64,000 nt of DNA. It comes from an uncultured Hungatella sp. Its GTDB lineage: Bacteria; Bacillota; Clostridia; Lachnospirales; Lachnospiraceae. Below the pieces are notes generated by a model. The model had not been told where the DNA came from, searched no databases, and saw nothing but the letters and a program-made list of their open reading frames with translations. Where the stretch lies: contig CAJTUV010000018.1 of assembly GCA_910579515.1 (NCBI GenBank), forward strand, positions 1 through 64,000. Reading direction: 5' to 3'. Below, in pieces: positions 49,758 through 58,806 of this stretch; positions within the stretch are counted from its first letter, which is position 1; every line of letters begins with the position of its first letter. The translations under genes and the position numbers were made by a program.

Positions 49758-52127
49758 GTGGAAGAGGAGAAGACCTCCGTCAAAATTTCCGTGCGCACGT
49801 TGGTGGAATTTGTTATGCGCAGCGGGGATTTGGACAACCGGAGAATGGGAGCGGCAGAAAAGGATGCGATGCAGGCGGGAAGCCGGATTCATCGGAAGAT
49901 TCAAAAAAGAATGGGGGCTGATTATCAGGCGGAGGTCCCCATGAAACATGTGGTGGAAGAGGGAGACTTTCAGATTGTCCTGGAGGGGCGGGCGGACGGG
50001 ATTATCGTCAATTCTCTGGGAGTGACCATTGACGAGATCAAAGGGGTCTACCTGGACATTGATAAGTTAGAAGAGGCAGTTCCAGTGCATCACGCTCAGG
50101 CAATGTGCTACGGATATATGTATTTGACAAAACATAAATTGGATTCCATCTCTGTTCAGATGACATACTGCAATCTGGAGACAGAGCAGATTCGAAGATT
50201 TGTAACAGACTACGGCTATGATGAGCTGGAAACCTGGTTTGAGGGGTTAATCCATGAATATGTGAAATGGGCCAATTACCTATACCAGCATGGAAAAAGA
50301 CGGCGGGAATCTTTAAAGCAGCTTAAATTTCCCTATGAGTATCGGGCGGGTCAGAGAGAGCTGGCAGTTTCGGTTTACAGGGCCATTTCCCGTGGAAAGG
50401 ATTTGTTTATTCAGGCGCCTACAGGGGTTGGGAAAACCTTGTCCACCGTATTTCCCGGACTAAAGGCCATGGGAGAGGGACATGTGGACAAATTGTTTTA
50501 TCTGACAGCCAAAACCATTACAAGAAGCGTGGCTGAGGAGACCTTTTCCATTTTGAGAAGCCATGACATGTATCTGAAGTCTGTGACGATTACCGCAAAG
50601 GAAAAGTTATGTTTTCTGGACGCTCCTTCCTGCAACCCAGAGGATTGTCCCTATGCAAAGGGGCATTACGACCGAGTCAACGACGCAGTTTATGAAGTAA
50701 TTCACAGAGAATTTGGAATCACCAGGGAGATTCTGCTGCAGTATGCGAAAGAGTTTCAGGTCTGCCCCTTTGAATTTTGTCTGGACGTCAGCAACTGGGT
50801 GGACGCCATTATCTGTGATTATAATTATGTGTTTGATCCGAACGTACGACTGAAACGGTATTTTTCAGAAGGGGTTTCTGGAGAATACCTTTTTCTGGTA
50901 GACGAGGCTCACAATCTGGTGTCCAGAGGACGGGAAATGTACAGTGCCTCCCTGATAAAAGAGGATATACTTTTGGTGAAAAGGATTCTTAAAAGTCGAA
51001 GCAGGAAAATTGCCGGACTTTTGGAACGGGCAAACAAACAGCTTCTGGAGATGAAGCGGGCAAGTGAAACGTACGTGATTCACGACAATATTAATGGATT
51101 TGCGGCTCTTGTACAATCCCTGTATGGAGAACTGGAACGTTTTATGGAGGAGAACCGGCAGTTTGAGGACAGGGAGGTGGTCCTGGATTTCTATTTTCAG
51201 GTTCGGGATTTTCTCATGGTGTTTGAGCGTATGGATGAGGCATATCAGATTTACTCAGAACTTTTGCCGGACGGAAGATTTTTCCTAAAATTGTTTTGCA
51301 TGAATCCGGCTAATCATTTACAGGAGTGTATGAAGAAAGGGCAAAGCACAGTCTTTTTTTCCGCGACCCTTCTTCCTGTTTTGTACTACAAAGAACTGTT
51401 AAGCGGAAATTTAGAGGACTATGCGGTCTACGTCCAGTCGCCTTTTCCCCAGGAAAACAGGCTTCTTCTGATAGGCGGCGACGTGAGCAGCCGTTATACC
51501 AGGCGGAATGTGAAGGAATATGAGAAAGTTGCGGATTATATTGAAAAGATGGTGATGGGAAAGCAGGGAAACTATATGGTGTTTTTCCCATCCTACCAAT
51601 ATTTAAAAGAGGTAGAGGAAGTCTGGAAGGGCAGGGTGGAAGAGAAGGGGGTTTGCGTAAGCTGGATTAGTCAGGGCAGCCGTATGGTCGAGGAGGAGAA
51701 AGAGCAGTTTTTACATCTTTTTGAGGAGGAGAGAGAGGAATCTTTTGTGGCGTTCTGTGTGATGGGAGGAATCTTTTCCGAGGGGATTGATTTGAAAGAA
51801 GACCGGCTCATCGGCGCCGCCATTGTGGGAACAGGGCTTCCCATGGTCTGTACAGAGCAGGACATTTTAAAAAAATATTTTGATGAGAAGCAGCACAAGG
51901 GCTTTGACTATGCGTATCAGTACCCTGGCATGAACAAGGTCATGCAGGCCGCGGGAAGGGTCATCCGAACCATGGAGGATAGGGGAGTAATCCTGCTTTT
52001 GGACGACCGTTTCCTGCGAAAGGAATATCAGGCCCTGTTTCCAAGAGAATGGAACTTGTATCAGGCGGTAAACCGAGAGAATGTGGCAGAGGCAATCAGC
52101 CATTTTTGGGCTACAGCATCTCCATAA
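49758..52127 (+). CDS. Nuclease-helicase fusion: PD-(D/E)XK domain + Fe-S XPD/DinG-type helicase
   Basis: About 789 residues. The N-terminal part (to about residue 180) is a Cas4/RecB-type nuclease domain with 'LEGRADGIIVN' and 'IDEIKGVYLDID' giving the acidic and E-x-K active-site residues. The helicase follows: Walker A 'APTGVGKTLS', an Fe-S cluster domain with four cysteines ('SCNPEDCPY' and 'VCPFEFC'), DEAH box 'LVDEAHNLV', and late motifs 'GIFSEGIDLKEDRL' and 'QAAGRVIRT'. It acts on DNA 5'-3' by family. The start is GTG at 49758 after AAAGGGG, with TTG at 49755 possible. The end overlaps the convergent LysR gene by 17 bases. Confidence 0.9.
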   Translation: MEEEKTSVKISVRTLVEFVMRSGDLDNRRMGAAEKDAMQAGSRIHRKIQKRMGADYQAEVPMKHVVEEGDFQIVLEGRADGIIVNSLGVTIDEIKGVYLDIDKLEEAVPVHHAQAMCYGYMYLTKHKLDSISVQMTYCNLETEQIRRFVTDYGYDELETWFEGLIHEYVKWANYLYQHGKRRRESLKQLKFPYEYRAGQRELAVSVYRAISRGKDLFIQAPTGVGKTLSTVFPGLKAMGEGHVDKLFYLTAKTITRSVAEETFSILRSHDMYLKSVTITAKEKLCFLDAPSCNPEDCPYAKGHYDRVNDAVYEVIHREFGITREILLQYAKEFQVCPFEFCLDVSNWVDAIICDYNYVFDPNVRLKRYFSEGVSGEYLFLVDEAHNLVSRGREMYSASLIKEDILLVKRILKSRSRKIAGLLERANKQLLEMKRASETYVIHDNINGFAALVQSLYGELERFMEENRQFEDREVVLDFYFQVRDFLMVFERMDEAYQIYSELLPDGRFFLKLFCMNPANHLQECMKKGQSTVFFSATLLPVLYYKELLSGNLEDYAVYVQSPFPQENRLLLIGGDVSSRYTRRNVKEYEKVADYIEKMVMGKQGNYMVFFPSYQYLKEVEEVWKGRVEEKGVCVSWISQGSRMVEEEKEQFLHLFEEEREESFVAFCVMGGIFSEGIDLKEDRLIGAAIVGTGLPMVCTEQDILKKYFDEKQHKGFDYAYQYPGMNKVMQAAGRVIRTMEDRGVILLLDDRFLRKEYQALFPREWNLYQAVNRENVAEAISHFWATASP

Positions 52128-52986
52128 ACTGGGCCGCAGTCTGGGAGACAGGAAGTTTTTCATTAAAGGCCGCCACCATCTGTCTGGAAGGAAGCGCTTC
52201 CTCTAATTTAAGGACAAACAGATCTTTGTCGTCAGGAGGAATGCAAAAGTCAGGAACAAAGGCAATTCCTAACCCGATGCGGGCCAGGTCGATTAATAAA
52301 TCGTTACTGCTCAGTTCAATCTCCGGCGCTAAATCCAGATGGGAACGCTGAAAAATGGAATGCAGAAATTCACTGGTGGTACTTTTTCGATCCAGCATCA
52401 TAATCGGATTTCTCTGAAGGTCCTGGAGGCTTAAAGCCTCATGCTCCAGAGGAAAATACTGGCGGTTTGCCACAAACACATCATGAAATTCATTGATGGT
52501 TTTGAAAATATGGTTTTCGCTTAAGGCAGAATTGGGATAATTGACCACAATCAAATCCACCTGTCCATGCTCCAGCAGGGCGGCGCATTGAATGGACGTC
52601 TGATTGGTGACTTTAATGTGGATGCGGGGATACTGTTTATGGAAGCGGTTTAGGTAGGGCACCAGGTAGTAACGGCAGATGGTGTCGCTGGCTCCAATCC
52701 GTAACTGGCCGCCGTTTAAGGTGTTGGCTTCCAGCAGCTGAGTTTCCCCTTGTTTTATCAGATTCATGGCGGGTTGGATATGCTTAAAAAGAATCTCCCC
52801 TTCCGGCGTCAGTTGGACTCGTTTGGTACTGCGAATAAACAGCTTTTGATTCAGCTTTTTTTCCAGAACCTTAATAGACTGACTGACAGCTGACTGGGAA
52901 ATAAAAAGCTGTTTGGAAGCCTCTGAAAAACTTAAGGTTGCGGCTACATGGTAAAATACTTTGTACAGTTCGTAATTAATATCCAT
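52111..52986 (-). CDS. LysR-family regulator
   Basis: A 291-residue regulator: N-terminal helix-turn-helix 'LSFSEASKQLFISQSAVSQSIKVLEKKL' (within residues 17-45) and a periplasmic-binding-protein-like ligand domain. The start overlaps the end of the glycerate kinase gene by 11 bases, so the two are co-transcribed and translationally coupled. It may control glycerate use; ligand unknown. Confidence 0.92.
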   Translation of the reverse strand: MDINYELYKVFYHVAATLSFSEASKQLFISQSAVSQSIKVLEKKLNQKLFIRSTKRVQLTPEGEILFKHIQPAMNLIKQGETQLLEANTLNGGQLRIGASDTICRYYLVPYLNRFHKQYPRIHIKVTNQTSIQCAALLEHGQVDLIVVNYPNSALSENHIFKTINEFHDVFVANRQYFPLEHEALSLQDLQRNPIMMLDRKSTTSEFLHSIFQRSHLDLAPEIELSSNDLLIDLARIGLGIAFVPDFCIPPDDKDLFVLKLEEALPSRQMVAAFNEKLPVSQTAAQFMEML

Positions 52987-54133
52987 CTATCGGCCCCCTT
53001 GTTGTGGTCCACAGGCGAAAAACCTGCTCCGCTGTGTCCGCCAGGTTTCTTTTGGCGTTTTCAGGTTCCATTGCTTCTTCCAATGTGGCGACGGTGCGAA
53101 GAATGGGAAAAAAGGCGTCGATGCCATGACAATTACAATCCACAGCATCTCTTGTGACGCTTCCGGCAAAGGCGATTACAGGTTTTCGGTACTTCTTTCC
53201 AAGAATTGCCACTCCCACAGGCGCTTTCCCCATAGAGGTCTGACCGTCCAGACGGCCTTCCCCGGTGATTACCAGGTCTGCTTTTTGGATATAGGTTTCC
53301 AGTTTGGTCTCTTTTAGGACAATTTTGACGCCGGACTCTAAGACGGCGTTTGTAAAGGTTAAAAATGCGAACCCCAGCCCTCCGGCCGCACCGGTCCCAG
53401 CATGGAGGGGATCTGCTTTTGGAATCATTTCCTGTGCCATGCAGGCGTAATGATGAAGCCAACGGTCCATGTCCTCAATCATGGAAGAATCGGCGCCTTT
53501 TTGAGGTCCAAAAACGGCGCTGCATCCACGAGGTCCGCAAAGGGGATTGGTAACGTCGCAGGCAATACGAAATTCACATTCAGACAATTCAGGCAGAACA
53601 TGGTCCTGCCTGATTATGGATAACTGTTTTAAACCTATGGCTCCAAAGGGGACAGGATTTCCAGAAGCATCCAGGAAATCAAAACCCAGAGCCTGAAGCA
53701 TACCAATACCGCCGTCGTTGGTTGCACTTCCGCCAATTCCAACGAGAAAGCGGCGGCATCCTTTGGAAATGGCGTGTTTTATCATCTGGCCCACGCCGTA
53801 GGTGGTGGTATAGAGAGGATTTCTCTTTTCAGGTAAAACCAGCGTAAGACCAGCGGCTTTTGACATCTCTATAACAGCGGTTTTGGTACGTTCCACAATG
53901 CCATATTCACAGGTAATTTGCGTACCCAGAGGGCCGGTGACCGTGACTTTTTCCATGATGCCGTTTAATCCGTTTACAAAAGCCTCCACAGTTCCCTCGC
54001 CTCCGTCCGCCAAGGGGCGGATAAGGATTTTGACGTTTGTATCTACACGCCGGATTCCCTCTGCGATAGAAGCGCCTGCTTCAAGAGAGGTAAGGCATCC
54101 CTTAAAGGAATCGACTGCTATGACTACATTCAT
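52976..54133 (-). CDS. glxK: Glycerate 2-kinase
   Basis: A 385-residue kinase of the GarK/GlxK family, converting glycerate to phosphoglycerate. 'VIAVDSFKGCLTSLEAG', 'PLADGGEGTVEAF', 'GIGGSATNDGGIGMLQALGF' and 'KADLVITGEGRLDGQTSMGK' are diagnostic. SD AAGGAGAAA. Its promoter region has an extended -10. Confidence 0.95.
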   Translation of the reverse strand: MNVVIAVDSFKGCLTSLEAGASIAEGIRRVDTNVKILIRPLADGGEGTVEAFVNGLNGIMEKVTVTGPLGTQITCEYGIVERTKTAVIEMSKAAGLTLVLPEKRNPLYTTTYGVGQMIKHAISKGCRRFLVGIGGSATNDGGIGMLQALGFDFLDASGNPVPFGAIGLKQLSIIRQDHVLPELSECEFRIACDVTNPLCGPRGCSAVFGPQKGADSSMIEDMDRWLHHYACMAQEMIPKADPLHAGTGAAGGLGFAFLTFTNAVLESGVKIVLKETKLETYIQKADLVITGEGRLDGQTSMGKAPVGVAILGKKYRKPVIAFAGSVTRDAVDCNCHGIDAFFPILRTVATLEEAMEPENAKRNLADTAEQVFRLWTTTRGPIDGY

Positions 54134-54152
54134 ATGATTTCTCCTTAAATAT

Positions 54153-54186
54153 CGAGATAGGAGTATTATAGCAGATTTTCATCTCG
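54153..54186 (-). promoter_or_regulatory. Promoter of glycerate kinase operon with flanking repeat
   Basis: On the minus strand, extended -10 TGCTATAAT (TATAAT at plus 54170-54165) with no clear -35. CGAGAT and ATCTCG (plus 54153-54158 and 54181-54186) flank it as an inverted repeat, a possible operator for the LysR protein. Confidence 0.55.
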
Positions 54187-54221
54187 GATAACAGAAGATT
54201 TTACAGAATGCCTTTCCATCA

Positions 54222-55403
54222 TCAAAACTCAACCGTTGTCTGAAACACTGCCATCTCTGGCTGCCGATAAGAATTATTTCCCTTACACTCCACAAAATCG
54301 TCCCAACTTATCAGATAAATCGTAACTTTTGACACGTCCCGTCCATAAACGCTTCTGATCTCCAAACTGTCTCCGTGGGTTTCCAAAGGCTGTCCCTGAT
54401 TGTCCCATATGGTAACAACATAGTCCATTGGGTCTTTTCCTTCTGGAATAATGGGAACTGCATAGATTTCATACTCGGTTTTCACTACCTTCTCTATGCC
54501 GAATCCCTGACTGTTGGTCTGTAAAACGACGATTTCCTGGGAGGTGTTTTTTTGGTTGGAGAGGTCTAAATGGAAGTTCCAGTTTCCCTCATAAGTTTTT
54601 CGGTCATATTCCACGTAGGAGAACGTTTCCTCCTCTCCTGGTAATTTTCCTGTCAACGTTTGCCCGCTGGTCAGATCCTGGCTGAAACTTAAGAAGGTAA
54701 TATCGCAGGCTATATAATTTGAAACGTTAAAATTTGAAGTGGTAAGCTGTACAAGACCCTTAAAGGTGTGATCATTTGGAAAAGTACCCTCTGTATAATA
54801 AGCCAGGATGTTGCCTAATGCTTCATTAAAGGTGTCTTTGGAACCATCCGCCTTGTACATATCCACTTGGCAGTTCAGATTCAAATGAGTATCGCTTTGT
54901 GCATTCTGTGCAAAGCCTTTCTCGTTTTCCACCAGAATGGCAAGATAGATGGCGTTGCTGTCATACGTCACTTCTGAAAGCGTTACCGTCATATCGCCGG
55001 ACTGTACCTTGTAGGAAGGGGACTCTTCAGAGGCGGTTTCTGTGGAAAGGGGAATGGAGTTTTCACTGTATTTGCCGGGATAAGACACATCCTGCTCCAA
55101 ATCCTTAAAAATGTGTCCGATGAGTGGAAGCTGTGCTGCAAGAGCAGGATTTTTTACAAATAATACAGTGGTAATCGCTAATACGCCTGCTATGGAGGCA
55201 CAATGGATTAGAAAACGCCGCCTCCTCTTTGAGAGCTTTTGCGTGCTCATTACAGCCGGGATTTGCCTTGGATTTTGTATCTCGTCGTAAGCCTGTTGTA
55301 TTTTATTGTTTACGGTTTTTGATTCTGGTATTTCTGTCGACAAATATTCTCGAATCATTTCCTCGATTGTATCGGTGTTCTTCACTCTGTCCACTAAGCC
55401 CAC
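54222..55403 (-). CDS. DUF4179 membrane protein, partner of ECF sigma factor
   Basis: A 393-residue protein: a cytoplasmic N-terminus of about 65 residues with basic 'KRRRRFLIHCA', one membrane helix at about 68-86, and a large extracellular domain with the DUF4179 start ('LPLIGHIFKDLEQD'). DUF4179 proteins sit after ECF sigma factors and are thought to be anti-sigma factors; it overlaps the sigma gene by 10 bases, supporting paired synthesis. Confidence 0.87.
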   Translation of the reverse strand: MGLVDRVKNTDTIEEMIREYLSTEIPESKTVNNKIQQAYDEIQNPRQIPAVMSTQKLSKRRRRFLIHCASIAGVLAITTVLFVKNPALAAQLPLIGHIFKDLEQDVSYPGKYSENSIPLSTETASEESPSYKVQSGDMTVTLSEVTYDSNAIYLAILVENEKGFAQNAQSDTHLNLNCQVDMYKADGSKDTFNEALGNILAYYTEGTFPNDHTFKGLVQLTTSNFNVSNYIACDITFLSFSQDLTSGQTLTGKLPGEEETFSYVEYDRKTYEGNWNFHLDLSNQKNTSQEIVVLQTNSQGFGIEKVVKTEYEIYAVPIIPEGKDPMDYVVTIWDNQGQPLETHGDSLEIRSVYGRDVSKVTIYLISWDDFVECKGNNSYRQPEMAVFQTTVEF

Positions 55404-55900
55404 TCCTCTCTCTGAATCTGCTTTCTCAACTGTTCCTTTCCGCGATGGATGCGGCTTCGTATGGTGCTTTCCTTCATGTTGAGGATTTCGCTGATTTCTC
55501 TTGTGGTGTACTCCTCTCCAAAATACAGTTGAAAGATCACCCTGTCGTCTCTATGTAACAGGGAGAGAAGATAGAAAAATGAGTTTTCCTCAGGATAAGA
55601 ATCCAGATATCCAGGTTCCTTTAATTCCACCTGGGACTGGAAACGTTTTTGGGTATGATACAAGGTATTGCAGTTGTTGATCAGAATGCGTATGAGCCAT
55701 GTTTTGAAATATTCTGTTTTTTTCAATTCGCCTATGTGCTCATAGGCGTTGAGAATGGTCTGCTGCATCACGTCCGCCACATCTTCCTGGTTGGAAAAGA
55801 ACCCCCAGGCAACCTTCAGCATAGACTGCTTATAAGTTTCCATCAGCCTGATAAAGCTTTCTGCATCACCGCGTACTGCCCGCTTAACCAGTAGTTCCAT
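55394..55900 (-). CDS. ECF-type RNA polymerase sigma factor
   Basis: A 168-residue sigma factor with region 2 ('SFIRLMETYKQSMLKVAWGFF', 'DVADVMQQTILNAYEHI') and region 4 ('YTTREISEILNMKESTIRSRIHRGKEQL'), lacking regions 1 and 3. Probably held by the DUF4179 protein until a surface signal. SD GAAGGAT. Confidence 0.93.
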   Translation of the reverse strand: MELLVKRAVRGDAESFIRLMETYKQSMLKVAWGFFSNQEDVADVMQQTILNAYEHIGELKKTEYFKTWLIRILINNCNTLYHTQKRFQSQVELKEPGYLDSYPEENSFFYLLSLLHRDDRVIFQLYFGEEYTTREISEILNMKESTIRSRIHRGKEQLRKQIQREEWA

Positions 55901-55923
55901 AGTATCCTTCTTTCTGCCGGCCT

Positions 55924-55952
55924 GTTTTAAAATGGATGGTCCATCCTTGTAA
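55924..55952 (-). promoter_or_regulatory. Candidate promoter of ECF sigma gene with embedded palindrome
   Basis: On the minus strand: TTACAA (plus 55952-55947), 17-bp spacer, TAAAAC (plus 55929-55924). The spacer contains the palindrome GGATGGTCCATCC (plus 55934-55946). Confidence 0.5.
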
Positions 55953-55961
55953 TTACATAGA

Positions 55962-58661
55962 TTAGACAGAAAACAGAGAATGTTTGATGCAGTTTTTTAA
56001 AATTTTTTCAGAGAGCAAGATTCCGAGGAGCACAAAAAAGGAGAAAAGGCTTACAGCCGCTCCGAATAAAAGTCCGGGTGTCTCATAAGATAATTGTACG
56101 TGATGGTCCCCGGCTTCTAAAAAGACGCCTAAATAAAGGTCGTTGCATTTCCATACCGGAACAGAAACTCCGTCTACTTTGGCTGTCCAGCCTTTGCTGT
56201 AGGGAATGCTGACGCACAAAATCCGGTTGCCAGAAACGTGAATCCGGCCTGTGAGCTGATTGTGAATCAGGTCTGCCTCCATGGATTCCTGCTTTCTCTC
56301 CAGGGCCTGACGGGAAAAGTTTTCCATGGGAAGCGTATACATCTCTAAATCTTTCAAAATAAATTCTCCGGCAAAAGGAAAGGAGAGTTTGGCAATTTGA
56401 GGTTTTGACGGCTGTCCATTGTCTGTAACAGACACCAGGAAATTTTTAAGTTTTCCGTTCCAACTGCTTAAACTGGAGGTACAGTAAATTTTTTTAAGCT
56501 CTGTTCCCTCCAACCCTGCGTAGAAATGGAGCAGTTCCGCCCCTGACGGCTCAATGTCATAGCCGCAGATGCGCAGGTACGTTTCCGAATTTGGCCTGCT
56601 TTCAAACTGCAAAGAGATTTCACCGCCGCCTTCTTCCACTAACAGCTTTCCCTCTTCTCTGTTCCACCAAACCCCTTGCGTAGAGACAAGCGTATAGGGA
56701 AGAGGCTCCTGTACAAACGAGAGGTCCGTATTATTGCAGATTCCGTTTTCAAGACACCATGCCTCCTCTTTTTCAGAAAGAAGAGCCGCCTGCATAAGAG
56801 CCTGCTGCTTTTCAATAGCTGAAAGACGGTTCCACGCTTCCTCAGTAATGAGTGAATCATACGTATAGCCGATAGGCATTGCATAGGGGGTTTCGTATAA
56901 AGTTCCCAGACCTTCTGCGGTTTCCACTAAAGAGTACCCATAAGGAACCGCCAAAACGCTGTCTTGTGCTTTGGCAAAATAGCGGACGCAGCCCAGACTC
57001 ATGAGCATGGCCCGGTCTCCCAGTCCATTATACCAGCTGGAAAATTTCAAATCAGGGTTTTCCATGTCAAGAGCATAGTCGTGCATTTCCCTTTTCGTTA
57101 AGCTAAAGTAGGAATTGGTTCCATTTCGGCCAGTCACCATTCCCCAGTTTGTTACCTGTGTCGTATCGCCTTCGACCCGAAAAAAGGAGCCCGGTGTTTC
57201 CAAAGGCTGCATCTGAACTTCCGATAAGTCCGACATTTGAGAAAGGGCAGAGCCTGTCTCCTGAAAGGAACTGCTGTAGTGATACCCTGATTGGGAATAA
57301 AGCGTATTGGCAGACAGAATAATTGAGGAAAGAACACACAAAGCGACGACTAAGGCTTTCCCTTTTTTGAGGAAGAAGAGGGCCAATGCCTGTATGACAA
57401 AAATAAGAGCAAAACCGGCTGCCCGCTTGGGACTGCCGCCATTTTTTACAAATAAAAAAGCAAGGATGAAAAAAAGACCGCTGTAAATCAAAAACGGTTT
57501 CCAACGGATACACTCTGCATGTTCTATTCCGAAAACAAGCAAAAGAGCCATTACAAATCCATATCCGAATATCCAACGGTGGCTGACATAACTAAATCCA
57601 TTCATAGCCAGGCCGCCTAAGGGAATCCACAATACCAAAGACAGGATTCCAAACCAGACAAGAAGCCATACCATTTGCCTGTTCTTTTTCCCGAAGGCGA
57701 AAAGCCCTAAAAAGGCTGCAGAAGGATACACCAGGACACACCAGAAATTTGCAGAATAGACGGGAAAAACGTATCCAATCAATAATTCTTTATAAAAATC
57801 CAGAGGATATGCAAACCAGGTATTAGCAAACGGCGTCACACCTCCCGTCCTTGCGCTGCCTGAAAAGGCGAACACAATGGGAACGAGAATAACACAGCCC
57901 AACCCGATTCCAAGAAGATACCAAAAACATCCTTTTAAAAATAGACGGAAAAAAGACTTCCAACGCTTGCCATAAAGAAACCTGAACCTTATGACTGCGT
58001 AGGAGAACGTAAGAATCGACAGCATATAGAAGAAATAAAAATTACTCCATGCAGAAAGTCCGGTCACAACGGCCAAAAGAACGCCCTTTTTTCCCTTCAG
58101 CACCTGTTCTACTCCCAGACATAAAAGGGGAAAATACATCCACGGATTCATAAAATAGGGATGGCGCACACCTGCATAAAGGGCGAAACCGGAAAAAGCA
58201 TAGGCAAATGCCCCAGAAAGGGAGGAAACCCATTGTTTTTTCATTCCCAGGCAGTACACGCCAAAAAACAACCCGGAAAGGTAATACCGAAGGAACACAA
58301 GGAGATTATAACAGACTTCCATCTGCTCTTTTGAAAAAAGAAGGGAAATCCACTCCAGCGGATCGCCGAAGCCATAATAATTTAAGGTAGTGAGAATGTC
58401 AAAGCCCATTCCCAAAGAAGTGTCGACCATAGGAAGAGAAGGATTCCCGGAACATAAATTGAACAGAAAATCCCGCCAGTACTGGGAAAAATAAACCATA
58501 GAACCATATGTCTGGTAAAGGCCGTCATATCCCCAGATCATGCTTTTATGATCGAAATAAAAAGGCCGCCAGATGATTACAGAAATAAAAAGAAACAAAA
58601 AGGTATAAACCAAAAACCACGAGCGAAACGAAAAGCTGGATTGTGTATTGTCATGTGTCAT
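55962..58661 (-). CDS. YfhO-family membrane protein
   Basis: About 899 residues, with some twelve N-terminal membrane helices, a long extracellular part from about residue 450 to 860, and a last helix near the C-terminus. 'IWGYDGLYQTYGSMVYF' and 'GNPSLPMVDTSLGMGFDI' are typical of YfhO, a GT-C-like family implicated in decorating teichoic acid polymers. The start at 58661 fits the promoter (predicted start near 58693) and a ribosome site AAAGGA; an ATG at 58676 would leave no space for one. Monocistronic. Confidence 0.88.
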   Translation of the reverse strand: MTHDNTQSSFSFRSWFLVYTFLFLFISVIIWRPFYFDHKSMIWGYDGLYQTYGSMVYFSQYWRDFLFNLCSGNPSLPMVDTSLGMGFDILTTLNYYGFGDPLEWISLLFSKEQMEVCYNLLVFLRYYLSGLFFGVYCLGMKKQWVSSLSGAFAYAFSGFALYAGVRHPYFMNPWMYFPLLCLGVEQVLKGKKGVLLAVVTGLSAWSNFYFFYMLSILTFSYAVIRFRFLYGKRWKSFFRLFLKGCFWYLLGIGLGCVILVPIVFAFSGSARTGGVTPFANTWFAYPLDFYKELLIGYVFPVYSANFWCVLVYPSAAFLGLFAFGKKNRQMVWLLVWFGILSLVLWIPLGGLAMNGFSYVSHRWIFGYGFVMALLLVFGIEHAECIRWKPFLIYSGLFFILAFLFVKNGGSPKRAAGFALIFVIQALALFFLKKGKALVVALCVLSSIILSANTLYSQSGYHYSSSFQETGSALSQMSDLSEVQMQPLETPGSFFRVEGDTTQVTNWGMVTGRNGTNSYFSLTKREMHDYALDMENPDLKFSSWYNGLGDRAMLMSLGCVRYFAKAQDSVLAVPYGYSLVETAEGLGTLYETPYAMPIGYTYDSLITEEAWNRLSAIEKQQALMQAALLSEKEEAWCLENGICNNTDLSFVQEPLPYTLVSTQGVWWNREEGKLLVEEGGGEISLQFESRPNSETYLRICGYDIEPSGAELLHFYAGLEGTELKKIYCTSSLSSWNGKLKNFLVSVTDNGQPSKPQIAKLSFPFAGEFILKDLEMYTLPMENFSRQALERKQESMEADLIHNQLTGRIHVSGNRILCVSIPYSKGWTAKVDGVSVPVWKCNDLYLGVFLEAGDHHVQLSYETPGLLFGAAVSLFSFFVLLGILLSEKILKNCIKHSLFSV

Positions 58662-58699
58662 TGAAAAGAAAACCATCCTTTACTGTAACGTAGAATTTT

Positions 58700-58728
58700 A
58701 GTTTACTACATTTTCTTTCCCTTTGCAA
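58700..58728 (-). promoter_or_regulatory. Promoter of yfhO-like gene
   Basis: On the minus strand: TTGCAA (plus 58728-58723), 17-bp spacer, TAAACT (plus 58705-58700). TTGCAA is self-complementary, so the same bases could be the -35 of a rightward promoter (18-bp spacer, TATGGT at 58747-58752) for the ABC exporter. Confidence 0.65.
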
Positions 58729-58806
58729 TGGACGGTAAGGGGAATTTATGGTATGCTCGTAATAAGAGCGTCCTTTTTCATCAATCATCACAGAACGGAG
58801 ATTTTT

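Noticed and set aside
55934..55946. Terminator after the YfhO-like gene
   Set aside because: GGATGGTCCATCC has a one-base loop and no T tract, so it cannot form a terminator hairpin; it is treated as a possible operator.
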